Positions 47,945-59,451 of a DNA stretch of 64,000 bases are shown in pieces. The notes under the pieces are model-generated. The model had not been told where the DNA came from and did not search any database. It saw only the letters and a program-made list of their open reading frames with translations. The stretch's first letter is position 1. The number at the start of each line of letters is the position of its first letter. The position numbers and the translations under genes are program-made. Source of the stretch: Deroplatys truncata (lineage: Eukaryota; Arthropoda; Insecta; Mantodea; Mantidae); the NCBI GenBank assembly GCA_030765065.1, contig CM060977.1, positions 127,476,295-127,540,294 of the forward strand, given 5' to 3'.

Positions 47945-49310
47945 TAAAGTTTTTTAAATTTAAACCAATAACAAACAATATCTCGAAATGTTTAACGCCA
48001 CAACTAGTTTTGTTTGTAATAAACTGTGTGCGAGATCTGCATTTTTCGTGTAGTAAGATTCTGTCCACCGCTTACGGTTTGCCAGTTATAGTAAAGTCAT
48101 TCAGAAAAATGAGGACTTACAGGTTATGCCAGAAAATTTATATATACCATTTGTTATGAAAGTAGCTGAAACATATGATATTTTAATCAAGGTCATGGAA
48201 TTATTTTTTATAAAATAAAAAATAAGAAAAGTTTTCCATGTAACGTGTAGCTGGGGTGGGGGATTTTCTTCAAAATCCTCGTGTGGCATCCTTGTAAGGT
48301 CCTGAACTTAAATACCAAGTTTTGCATTTAACCGTTTTTGAGTTGCAGATGCACATGTATACAATAAGTTTTGCTAAAAATGATTTTTACTTTCTTTACT
48401 ACGTATAGTAAGTAGGGGAAGTATTGCATTCCACCAAAAATTCGATGCCGAGATTTCACCGGAAATACATGTTTTGAGACATCCTGAATCCAAAAAAAAG
48501 CATTTTTGGAAACATGTCCGTGTGTGTATATGTCTGTGACCAGCATAACTCAGAAAGGAACAGTCGGATAAACACCAAACTTGGTATTAAGGTTCAGTAT
48601 CTTCCAGAGATGCAACACGAATGTTTTGAAGAAAATCCCCCACCCCAGATTAACCTTTACATGGAACATTTTTCGAAAATTTTAATTTTCTCAAAAATGG
48701 CTCTAAAGGTTTTGATTAAAATATCATATTAATATACTTTTATGACCAATAAAATAAATATCTTGAATTTTCTGGAAATGTCTCCAAAAGTGTTCTTCAT
48801 TGTGAACGATGTCTGCATAACTGGTACACCATAAGAGTCAGACAAGATTTTACTACACAAAAATGTAGATGGTGTTAAAATACACAATTTATGTCATATA
48901 CATTTTTTTTGTTCAGTAAACCAATTTAAAGAGATTGCTTGTTATTCCCTTAAATGTTCTAATACTTATAATTTTTCTCAAATGGGAATTCGTTATTCAT
49001 TATTTTTGTCCTGGTAATGCAAAGAGAATGGAATACTCCACATAGCAACCAGCTCTTAAAATGTTTGACTCTCGCTTAAAACCTTGCATCTACAAGAAAA
49101 TTAGCAATAAGATAAAATCTGGATATCTCGATTAACATGAAGTATATAGATTAAGCGTTTGTAAAAATAGTCTGTACAAGCGTAGAGAAAATCATGTGAG
49201 TATAACACATCAGATCTTTTTTTATTAGAAGTGAAAACATTTATCTCCGGTGAAATCTTGACATCAAATTTTTGGGTGGAATACTGTACCTCCTCTACTT
49301 ACTGCACGTA
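47945..49310 (+). repeat. R1b element, interrupted by an opposite R1
   Basis: Enters at TTTAAACCAATAACAAACAA, is cut at 48384 in GCTAAAAATGATTTTT and resumes at 49218 with TTAGAAGTGAAAACATTTAT. It ends in CTCCTCTACTTACTGCACGT. The interruption falls in the T-run of the family motif ATGCTTTTTTTGGATTCAG. Confidence 0.8.
48385..49217 (-). repeat. R1 element nested in opposite orientation
   Basis: Plus-strand start TTTTACTTTCTTTACTACGT and end GTGAGTATAACACATCAGAT, then a T-run. It is close to the R1a consensus and so younger than the R1b copy it interrupts. Confidence 0.9.
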
Positions 49311-49844
49311 CACGTCCCACAAGAAGTAATCTACATCCGATTTCTGTTCGCCTGTAAGAGCGTTAATAGGGCGTTACTTAAGATATCCGCTGACACCTCC
49401 TTCAACCTCAGTGCGTTGGAAGGGGAGCTATAGCTTGCCTGTTTAAGAACATGGAAATAGTTAGGAAACGCTAATTTATATGAGAACCTATAATTGATGT
49501 TTGGGAATAAACTGCTAATATTTCGAGAACTGATTCATATTCAAGAGCATTTTCAAACATACATTTGCTGTATATTTGCAATTAACTTCGCGAAAGATGG
49601 ACAAAATCGGTCGCCATTCCTCACCTATACCTATTCGTAATTTGCCAATGAGTTAACAGAAATAGCATAGGTATGCTTATTGGTGCGATACACAGCATGA
49701 TAACATCTGTAAGGTGACACCACCATCTAATAAAATTAAGTCATGACGTCATGAAGTACTGTAGAAACGTATCAAATGTGGTTTGTCTAGGAGAGATGTG
49801 TTGATTTCTTCCTGCTTTTCTGTACGTAGTACAGTAGGTAAAAA
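49311..49844. other. No feature seen
   Basis: Unique-looking spacer; ends with TCTGTACGTAGTACAGTAGG, which resembles a decayed R1 3' end placed directly before the next copy. Confidence 0.35.
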
Positions 49845-50681
49845 TCTGATGTGTTACACTAACATGACTTTCTCTACTCTTGCACAAACTATTTTTACAA
49901 ACGCTTATTCTCCATATGCTTCATGTTAATCGAGATATCGAGATGTTAATCTTATTGCTAATTTTCTTGTAGATGCAAGGGGAATTGATAGGCTTTAAGC
50001 TATATTCAACTATTTTAAGAGCCGGTTGCTATGTGGTGTATTGCATTCTCTTCGCATTACCAGGACAAAAAATGAATAACGAATTTGAGAAAAAGTATAA
50101 GTAATGGAAAATTTAAGGGAATAACAAGCAATATCTCGAAAATGGTTCACTCAACAAAAAAACTGTATATGACATAAAATGTGTATTTTAAGGCGATCTA
50201 CATTTTTTCTGTAGTAAATGTTGTCTATCTCTTATGGCTTACCAGTTATACAAAAGTAGTTCACAATGAAGAATAATTTTGGATGCATTACATAAAAATT
50301 CTAGATATTAATTCATTTGTCATGAAAATATCTTAAACATATGATATTTTAATCAAAATCGTTAGAGCCATTTTTGAGAAAATTAAAATTTTCTTAAAAT
50401 ATTCCATGTAAAGGGTAATCTGGGGTGGAGGGATTTTCTTGAAAGCCTTCGTGTCACATCTCTGGAAGATACTGAACCTAAATACCAAGTTTGGTGTTTA
50501 TCCGACGTTCGTTTCTGAGTTATGCTGTTCACAGACACACACAGACACACACGGACATGTTTCCAAAATTTTTTTTTGGATTCTGGGGGTCTCAAAACAT
50601 GTATTTCCGTTGAAATCTCGGTATCGAATTTTTGGATGGAATACATACTTCCCTTGCTTACTATACGTAGTAGAGAAAGTA
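49845..50681 (+). repeat. R1 element, complete
   Basis: From TCTGATGTGTTACACTAACA to ACTATACGTAGTAGAGAAAG. All landmarks are present. The CA tract at about 50533-50553 is short. Confidence 0.93.
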
Positions 50682-51464
50682 AAAAGGAGATAATTTGTTC
50701 AGGAAATCATCGTTAGAAATAATTAATGAGTATACTTATACTTATTTTCTATTTAAACGCTACATGCAATGTATAACTAAGTGACTGTACGTCAGTGTCC
50801 AACGGTAAACTGCCACATTACTTAAATATTAGATTATTTTATTTCAAGCATAAACAGGCATATCACAGACAGATAGCTAACAGCAATGAAACTTGCTCTC
50901 GATATTTTAATTACAGTTCTGTGCAGTTAATTTAGAAATGTCAAAACCGCATCTCCTGTCACAAAAACATGCTTTTGTGTACAAGACTGCGAAGGGTGAC
51001 TTCACATGCACGCTATTTTTTATTATCCTGAGTTACCTTTATAATTCTTTTTAAAGGAAACCTTAATGACTGCTACTCGTGATTCTAACAACAATAACAG
51101 AGGTTAACATTTTAATAATGCTAATGTATCAAAAACATACTGTGTTACTCGTTAAAAAAATGAATTAACATTTCGTCAGGTGCAGTGTAGAAGAACTAGT
51201 GTGGAAGCTTTAAATTTGGCATTAAACGATAAAGATCGAATGCAGTTTTGTTTTACAAATCGCGGAATGTCAAACGAGACGTAGTATTATATCGCTTCCT
51301 TCTGCATGCAATTACCTTGAAGTTATGTTAAAACACAGCTTTGTTTGATTTGCTGACGAACTAGCAATATAAAACTACATAAATTCGGAAGTGAGTTACT
51401 AAAGAGAGAAGAAATAAATATTTCATACATGTATGCGTATAGGTTATACATTCGACCTATATAG
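50682..51464. other. No recognisable gene
   Basis: AT-rich, unique within the window, without open frames of note. Confidence 0.3.
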
Positions 51465-51603
51465 ATCTACTGTGGCTACAACCCCTCAAGAGGAAGGGTT
51501 GAAGTGAAGTGAAGCAACCACAGGCGACTACAGGTCACAGGCAGATAGGCCATAGAGGCGGGCAGAAGGCCCTAATAGTTCTAGGCTCGAACACCCATCC
51601 CGC
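51465..51603 (-). repeat. SINE tail module alone
   Basis: In minus sense it reads TGTTCGAGCCTAGAACTATT through to TTGTAGCCACAGTAGATCT, matching 5090-5215. The SINE head is not attached. It ends one base before the start of R2 copy 3. Confidence 0.75.
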
Positions 51604-51604
51604 T

Positions 51605-52430
51605 TGAGGCAGTGTTTTTAAAACTTAAATGATTTAATTCAAATTATATAATATATAAATTGAATAACAGCCCGCCTTGAAGCAATATGTGTATGTAATA
51701 ATTTGTAAAATGTATGTAACAGTCATTGGATATGCGTATATTATTGTATACATGTTCAATAATGTTATATGAAAGCATTACGTAATTTAATAATGTAGGA
51801 GCTGTGAGAAATAGGTCAAAAGTTGCTAAAAATGAGGTAACAATGAGGTAACCTTGAGGCAATAATGAGTTTGAGAGTTTAATAATGTTACTTGTTTCTT
51901 GGAAGCAAAAATGTAAATTTTGAGACAGTTTAAAAATAGCCAATCAACAACCAGAAAAAGCTTTACTTAAATAAAAGTATTCTGTTGGATTAGGAATAGC
52001 CAATCAGAGACTTGAAATACAGAAATTTACAAGTTTAGACGGTTGAAATCATTTCAGTTGCCTACAAACTGTTCCTAACCGGACGCGAGACACATCCTCG
52101 AGAAATTTAATACGTATTCGTGTGAGACAAACATAGTTTACGTGTTAAAAGTTATAAGTAATTAAAAATTATCTCACAGCTCTATGTCAGTGAAGTGTTA
52201 TTTAAATCGTGTCAAGCATTAATAAAAAAGAGTGAAGTAAAATTATAATCTGTGTAAGCCTACATTTTTAGTCGCACCACAACCCTGCCAAGACATCAAT
52301 GTCTCTAACAATAATACTGACGCAGCCGAGGCAAACATAAATATATAATATTTAAAAAAAACAGTAAAAATAACTTTGGGGCGAAGGCTACCGGAATCTG
52401 TTTTCTATATGTGCGGTTGCAACTTCTACA
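51605..52430 (+). repeat. LTR-like repeat R2, copy 3
   Basis: Starts TGAGGCAGTGTTTTTAAAAC and may end ACA at 52430, followed by AGTTCGGCTCCCCAACAGTT. It keeps the poly(A)-like ATTAATAAAAAAG and GACGCAGCCGAGGCAAACAT. The promoter-like TATAAAG of copy 1 is not preserved here. Confidence 0.65.
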
Positions 52431-52493
52431 AGTTCGGCTCCCCAACAGTTGAAATATAATACAACTCCTACAACAATATAACATCTTCACGTT

Positions 52494-52770
52494 GCAGGAG
52501 CTGCCTAAAGAGGACAGTGAACGACTCGTGATCAAGCAGCCCTCTAGTGAACATGGGGAATGCACGCCATCTGTCCGGCACCGCCATTCATTGGAAACCT
52601 AGAAGCACATCCAAAAGTTGGGAATCCCGACATCCGCCTACCGACAAGGGAAAACCAAGAAAAACCCAAGGTCATACATAGTGGGCGGTCGACGGGAATC
52701 GAACCCGGACCTCCCGAATGCGAGCTTCACGCGTTATTATGGAGTCATCTCCCCGGTTTTCATTCAGTAC
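52494..52770 (-). repeat. tRNA-derived SINE-A
   Basis: In minus sense the head is GGGGAGATGACTCCATAATA with box B GGTTCGATTCC. The body has TTGGTTTTCCCTTGTCGGTA and GGCGGTGCCGGACAGATGGC. It runs on through TCACTAGAGGGCTGCTTGAT to CTTTAGGCAGCTCCTGC, the start of the tail module. This copy shows that head, body and tail start are one unit. Confidence 0.85.
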
Positions 52771-52782
52771 AAAAGCTATGAA

Positions 52783-53200
52783 AAAATGTGTGTTGCATTC
52801 ATATTACCTTCTCTACTCATTCTTATGTAAATTATTCTTACAAAAGCTTACATTTCTGCCGTGTATGAACCCGAGAAAAAAAGAATAGCGACTTACCACT
52901 TGAGGAAAAGTATAAGCATATTACAATTCAAATCACCAACAAAGAATATCTGTGAAATGGCTAACGTCACAAACAATCAATTTGACATAAATTGTGGGCT
53001 TTAACACGATCTACTTTTTTGTGTAGTGAGATTTTGTTTATCTCTTGCGGTTTACCAGTTATGTCATTCAGAATAAACACGACTTCAAAACCTGTTCCTA
53101 AATTAGAGATATACAAACTATTCTTACTAAAGCTTATTTTTGTATCTACAACATTTAATCCAAATAAACCTTTGCAAAAATAGCGACTTAAATAGCTCCA
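52783..53200 (+). repeat. R1b fragments, 5' part
   Basis: Opens with ATGTGTGTTGCATTCATATT and ACCTTCTCTACTCATTC, and runs to TATGTCATTCAGAATAAACA near 53075. A second, partial R1b start (ACTATTCTTACTAAAGCTTA, AACCTTTGCAAAAATAGCGA) follows at about 53105-53200, so either two insertions or a rearrangement. Confidence 0.65.
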
Positions 53201-53404
53201 TCCCCATTCATTTTCTCCTACTTATTCTTCATTATGCCTGCTGGAATACATTACAATGGGATCACAGTTGTGTAAAACTTTAATAAACTTCCACAAATTA
53301 CGTTTAAAAAATGGATGAATGAGTATAACATGCAGGACAAAAATTATTGCACTACAATGTCCACCTGTGTGTAAACAGCACAGTTACATTTTTCAATGTC
53401 GTAT

Positions 53405-54178
53405 ATTTTTACTTACCCTACTGCATATAGAAACGAGGGGAAGTATTGTATTTCACCCAAAAATTCTATACTGGATGTCACCCGAAAATACGTATTTAGG
53501 TGCCCTCAATTCAAATAAAGCATTTTTGAAAACATGCCCGTGTGTATGTCTATGTGACTGCCTGTGAACGCATAACTCAAAAACGGAAAGTCGATCTCAG
53601 ATGTCAGACTACCCTTTATATGGAATATTTTTCGAAAATTTTGGATTTCTCAAAAATGGCTCTAACAATTTTGATTGAAATATAGGTTTAAGATATTATT
53701 ATGGCTAAAGGAAATGTATATCTTGAATTTTCTGTGAATGTTCTTTTCATTCTGAATGACTTTCGCATAACTGGTAAAGATAGACAAAATTTTAGTACAC
53801 AAAAAATGTAGATCTCGTTAAAACACACAATTTGTCATATACATTTGTTTTGTCGAGTGAACCATTTCCGATATATTCCTTGTTATTTGTTTTAATTTTG
53901 CAATACCTATACTTTTCCTCAAATGGGAATTTGTTATTTGTTTTTTTATGTCCTGGATATGCAAAGAGAATGAAATTCTCCACATAGCAACCAGCTCTTA
54001 AAAGATTTGACTATCGCTTAAAGCCTACCATATTCCCCTTGCACCTAAAAGAAAATTATCAATAAAATAGTTTGTGCAAATGCTGATCTCGATTAACATG
54101 TAGTAGATGGAGAATAAACGTTTGTAAAAATAGTATGTAAAAGAGTAGAGAAGGTCAGATATGTACAACACACCAGAT
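53405..54178 (-). repeat. R1 element, nearly complete
   Basis: Plus-strand start TTTTTACTTACCCTACTGCA, end AGATATGTACAACACACCAG. A deletion removes the block between AAAGTCGATC and AGATGTCAGACTACCC. Otherwise in family order. Confidence 0.82.
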
Positions 54179-54321
54179 TTATTTAGTTAAAATAATTTTT
54201 TCTTTCTTTGTATTACAGGAGTGACATGTTAAACCCTTAATTTTGAAGGGTTTTGAACAACATTAAATAATATGACCCATTAAATAAGTGTATATTTAAT
54301 GACATATATGTATAAATATAT

Positions 54322-55112
54322 TACTTTCTCTACTACGTATAGTAAATAGGGGAAGTATTGTATTCGAACCAAAAATTCCATGTCCAGGTTTCATTGGAAA
54401 TGCATATTTTGAGACCCTATTAAAAAGAAAATGAAACATTTTTAGAAAAAGGTGTGAATGACATAAATGAAAAACGAAAATTCGGTTAAATATCAAACTC
54501 AATATTTAATTTCAGTATCTTCCAAGGAGGCGACACGAAGATTTTCAGGAAAATACCCCGACTTCAAACTACCCTTTACATATAAAAAATTTCTAAACTT
54601 TAGATTTTATCAAAAATGTCTTACAATAAAGTACGATAAATTTAAATATTTTTACGAGAAATGAAATGTATATATTGAATTTTCTGGGAATAGTCTTGAA
54701 GTTCTTTTCGTTCTGAATGATTTAGCTACTCCTGGTAAACGTAAGAGATAGTCATTTTTTAATACACAAAAAATGTAGATCTCGTTAAAGCCCACAACTT
54801 ATTTTATGTTTTTTTTAAGCAGTTAACAGTGTATTCATATTCCTTATTATCGGTTTGAATTTTCAATCTCTTACACTTTTCTCCACTGCGAAGTCATTAT
54901 TCGCTTTTTTTCTCGTATTCATGCAAAGAACATGGAATTCCAAACCACCATATAGCAACGCGCTCTTTAAAAAATGTGACTATTGTTTTACCCACTGTAT
55001 TCTATAACGAAATGTGTAAATGTAAATTGTAATTTTATCTGAATTAACAAGAAATGGATAGAAGAAAACGTTTTTGTAGCAATAATAATTTGTAGAAGAG
55101 TGAGTAGAGAAT
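54322..55112 (-). repeat. R1 element, diverged
   Basis: Plus-strand start ATTACTTTCTCTACTACGTA, then family landmarks to GTAGAAGAGTGAGTAGAGAA. The microsatellite is absent. Close to R1b in its 5' part. Confidence 0.75.
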
Positions 55113-55625
55113 TGGGATTACGTTTAAGCTGCGGAGGGGACACCTAACACCTCGATCCACACAGGATCTTTTGTGTATACGCCTCCGAGAGGAACGGATG
55201 AGATGAAGGGATCACAGATGAACGTATGGGCTGCAGGACCGGCCGACGCAAGCGACCGAGACAGTCCTTCCAAGACACTGGCGGTCGGTTCAGCGGCTCC
55301 CCTCCAGCTCGTCCCAGCCGAGGAAACTCGAGCGACCTCCATCTGACGGAACCAAGAAGAAGTTCTAACACGCAAGCCATCTGCGCCATCCGTCGTTCAA
55401 CAGACAGCCTCGGAACCAAACTGTAACGTGTAAGAGGAAGATGAAATGAGAGGGAATGAGTTAAGAGTAATTCGTGATGACAATGAGTTTTCCAGCATTC
55501 GCCTAATGACCCGGGGAAACCTACCAGAAAATTAAGAGTCAGGACGGTCGGCCACGGGAATCGAACCCACGGCCTCCCGAATGCGGGCCACATACGCAAC
55601 CGCCTCAACCATTCCGCTCGGTTTT
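55113..55625 (-). repeat. tRNA-derived SINE-B
   Basis: In minus sense the head is CCGAGCGGAATGGTTGAGGC with box B GGGTTCGATTCCCGTGG, the clearest pol III promoter in the window. Body GGTAGGTTTCCCCGGGTCAT; the tail is long and GC-rich. The 203-codon minus-strand frame (55144-55755) spans head and tail and is not a gene. Confidence 0.85.
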
Positions 55626-56183
55626 GCATGAGAATAGTTCTTGCATAGCCTGCAGAATCAGGAGTATTCTGAGGATTCGAGCAGTTCATGAAGAGTTGAT
55701 CATTTTCTATGAATTCGAAACAGATCAACCCTAAATCACAAATTGAAATTAACATTTCATCCTCTTAGCAATGATGCCTAATGAGAAAAGTCCATAAAAA
55801 TTCAGAATTTAATACTGTAGCGATAAACCACCCACAAACTACTAAAACTTTACACCGTCAGCCGCCATCTCTGTAGTTCAGCCGATCTCAAAGTTACCCA
55901 ACCGGCGCCTCCACTTTATAAGCTGTGCAACTCCAGAACTCGTAGTCATATTGCCAATAATTTTTTCTCCAAAAACAGTTCTATTTGAGTATAATGCGGA
56001 ATGTATCAGAAAGCTTCAGCGTTCACAGTAATTCACTAATAAATTGTAACAAAACTAGGGAATACGTCTTAAACGAGAATGTAAATTGAACTATATAAGA
56101 GTAACGATAGTCAGACAATTAGCAATGTTAGGCTGTTGGTTCAGATTCTTAAGACGATTTTAAGAGAATTTTCTCCTTAAATA
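55626..56183. other. No feature seen
   Basis: AT-rich spacer with no repeat partner in the window. Confidence 0.3.
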
Positions 56184-56321
56184 GTTTTTACTTTCTTTGC
56201 CACGTACGTAGTAAATAGAGAAACTATTACATCTCATAAAAAAATTCGATAACAATATTTCAACAGAAATGCATGCTTTGAGGTCCCTAAAATAAAGAAA
56301 AAATTTGTAGAAAAAATATCC

Positions 56322-56360
<39 letters not shown>

Positions 56361-57046
56361 TATGAAGAGCATAACTCAAAAGGGAAAAGTCGGATAAATA
56401 CCAAAGTTAGTATTTAGGTTCAGTATCTTCCAAAGAGGCGACGCAAACATTTTCAGGAAACCCCTCCATCGCAAGCTACCCTTTACTGGAACATATTTTC
56501 AAAATTGTTGATTTCTTTAAAAATGGCTCCAATGACTTTGATTAAAATACCATTTATTAAACATATTTATATGATAAATAAAATTAATGTTTTGAATTTT
56601 CTCGGAATAGCCTGTGAAGCCCTGTTCCCAGGAAGGAATTTTGTACAAGCTGGTATAACTGGTAAACGGGAAGTGTTAGTCGAAAACCGTACTACACAAA
56701 AATGTATATCTCTTAAAACACATAACTTTCTTGTGACATTTCCAAAATATCCATTATTAGTGGCTCAATTCGTTCAACAGTTAGTCACTCTTTTAAAGTC
56801 CTGTCAATTTTCTGGTGCTTCTCTTGATTGCATTGAAAGAGTAAGTCCAGCATATGCGTCCAGCTCTTAAACATTTAACTGTCCCTATTCCTTTTGTATA
56901 TTTTAACAAACTGTGTTGTGTATGTAGCTCTACAACGCTGTATTTTGACTATAATTAAGTAGATAGAAAAATAATATTTCATAAGAGTAGTTGTATACTA
57001 ATAAACGATAGAGAGTACAGAAAGTCATGTGAATGCAATACATACA
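56184..57046 (-). repeat. R1b element, nearly complete, with long GT tract
   Basis: Plus-strand start TTTTTACTTTCTTTGCCACG and end AAGTCATGTGAATGCAATAC. The internal GT tract at 56324-56359 is uninterrupted. The 121-codon plus frame at 56505-56870 lies across it and is not a gene. Confidence 0.82.
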
Positions 57047-57048
57047 CT

Positions 57049-57875
57049 TCTACTTTCTCTACTACGTATAGTAAGTAGGGGAAGTATTGCATTCCACCCA
57101 AAAATGCGATACCGAGATTTCACCGAAAATACATGTTTTGAGACCTCCTGAATCCAAAAATGGTATTTTTGGAAACATGTCCGTGTGTGTGTCTGTCTGT
57201 GAACAGCATAACTCGGAAACGAACTGTCGGATAAACACCAAACTTGGTATTTAGGTTCAGTATCTTCCAGAGATGCGACACGAATGTTTTCAAGAAAATT
57301 ACCCTATACATGGAACATTTTTCGAAAATTTAAATTTTCTCAAAAATGGCACTAACGATTTTGATTAAAATATTATATATTTAACATACTTTCATGACAA
57401 ATTAAACATATATCTCGAAGTTTTTGGGAATGTCTCCAAAAGTATTCTTCATTGTGAAAGAGTTTTGCATAACTGGTAAAACATAAGAAATAGACAAAAT
57501 TTTACCACACAAAAATGTCAATCACGTTAAAATACACAATTTATGTCATACACATTTTTTTTGTTGAGTGAACCATTTTCGATATATTGCTTGTTATTCC
57601 CTTAAATTTTCCAATACTTATACTTTTTCTCAAATGGGAATTCGTTATTCATTTTTTTGTCCTGTTAATGCAAAGAGAATGGAATACTCCACATAGCAAC
57701 CAGCTCTTAAAATATTTGACTATCTCTTAAAGCCTACCAATTCCCCTTGCATCTACAAGAAAATTAGCAATAAGGTTAGCATCTCGATTAACATGAACTA
57801 TATGGAGAATAAGCGTTTGTAAAAATAGTTTATACAAGAGTAGAGAAATTCATGTGAGTGTAATACATCAGATTT
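57049..57875 (-). repeat. R1 element, complete
   Basis: Plus-strand start TTCTACTTTCTCTACTACGT and end GTGAGTGTAATACATCAGAT, then a T-run. It abuts the R1b copy ending at 57046, in the same orientation. Confidence 0.93.
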
Positions 57876-58554
57876 TTAAATAAGTTCCTTTAATTAGGAG
57901 GAATAAAACTTATTCACCTGAGAAAAGTTTACAATGTCTTTTGTTTCAGGAAACGTTTCACTCTCTTAAACAATCGTTCCGTTCTATCCGTTTATCATTA
58001 TTACTGCACGGTTGGTAGCTTAAAGCTATTGTGGCATATAGCAACATGAACCTTAGCAACTCACAAATGTTTACGAAAGTCAACACTTGTACTAATGCTG
58101 TGAGATGTGAGGTTAATTTCAATTAGTTCTGCTTGTAACCGTTGACATGTAAAATTACAATTATAGGAGTGTAAACAGCAGCGATACACTACATATGACT
58201 CGATGCTGGAATATGCAGCATGTATTGTGCATTAGAACGTCTGATATTGTCTACCAAAATAAATAAAGTAATATTTTGGAATTGAGGGTTCATCTAAAGT
58301 GCATTCAGCACGTGTGCTGGTCAGTATGGTAAGCCGTATAATTTATTCAAATGTGGAGGTGGTTAGCCCAAAACCCTGCGTGCGTGATTAGAGAGAAATG
58401 TGAAGGTTTGCGAGGATTAAGTGTTTAGGACAAGGGAGAGTTTCGCATAAATTGTATCGCCCCTCATGAAAGGGGAATTTCAGGAAAGAGCTATAGAAAC
58501 CGGATTAGTATCTTGAAGAGAGAAATGTTCATAATTGCAGAAACAACAGTATTT
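57876..58554. other. No recognisable gene
   Basis: Unique-looking, mixed composition; no open frame or known motif. Confidence 0.3.
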
Positions 58555-58635
58555 GACCGAGCAGGATAGCTGAGCCGGTAATGTCTATAGCACGCATTGT
58601 GGATGTCCCAGGTTCAAATCCCGTGAGCCGACGTT
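58555..58635 (+). repeat. SINE head, tRNA-like part only
   Basis: GACCGAGCAGGATAGCTGAG fits box A of the SINE-B type and GGTTCAAATCCCGTG fits box B. After GAGCCGACG an A-run leads straight into an R1 3' fragment. The SINE body and tail are missing. Confidence 0.75.
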
Positions 58636-58752
58636 AAAAAAAATGCTCTTTTTGGATTCAGAGGGCCTAAAAATATATATTTCCGGTGAAATCTCGTCAT
58701 CGAATTTTTGTTTGGAATAAAATACTTACTATACGTAGTGGAGAAAGTGAAG
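58636..58752 (+). repeat. R1 3' fragment joined to the SINE head
   Basis: Begins ATGCTCTTTTTGGATTCAGA and ends ACTTACTATACGTAGTGGAG with AAAGTGA. Only the last 115 or so bases of R1 are present. Confidence 0.8.
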
Positions 58753-59451
58753 ATAGGTTTTTCGAAGCCGTTTCATTCACGTTTAGTGATAAAAGTATCG
58801 TGCTATTTAAACATAATACTCTTTGTGATTTATCTTCTGAATTACGATGAGCAGAAGCTCAGGAGAACGTTTATAAATAAAAGTATCGGATATTCTGTCA
58901 TTAACTACCCCGTATATTATATGGATTCCTCTCCGTCGAAAGATAGAGAGAGCAAAAGAAGATCACAATAATGAGTTAGAGAAAGGTAGGAAATTAAAGA
59001 GACAGAGGGGAGGGGTAAAAGAGCACGATCGTAGCATAAGGTTCATTGCAGAACCTAGTTAGGTATGCACATACAGTATTCAGGAGCAAAGGAAAGAGGA
59101 AAACTTCCTTTGCTTTGGGCTGAGTTAAAAGTAGTAAATGCAATTCCTATGAAGGGGAAAAGACCCATGTTTTTCCATTTCAAACTACAACAAGACAGAA
59201 TTATTTATTTTAAAGCTCCAAATTTAGACTTGTTTCCGGGCTGACAAGAGCACATACTTTCAAGAGGTGTTACTTTACCAATCTTAAACTGAAGTACAGT
59301 GAGCAGAGAGTGAGTGAGTGAAATAAAAGGAATAGCATTCTCATTAGTTTCTTTAGGCTGTGAAGACTTCTATTGCGAGAATTATTATGAGGGGTACTGA
59401 TAGAAGCCTAATAAACTGATTGGGCATCAGCTTTTAGATTTAAATGTATTC
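58753..59451. other. No feature seen
   Basis: Unique-looking spacer. An 87-codon frame (58708-58971) starts in R1 sequence and has no motif. Confidence 0.3.

Noticed and set aside
55144..55755. 203-codon minus-strand frame, one of the longest in the window
   Set aside because: It lies over the head, body and tail of a SINE-B copy and runs into its flank; no domain is seen.
56505..56870. 121-codon plus-strand gene
   Set aside because: It lies within an R1b copy and is antisense to its family orientation; the equivalent frame is broken in other copies.
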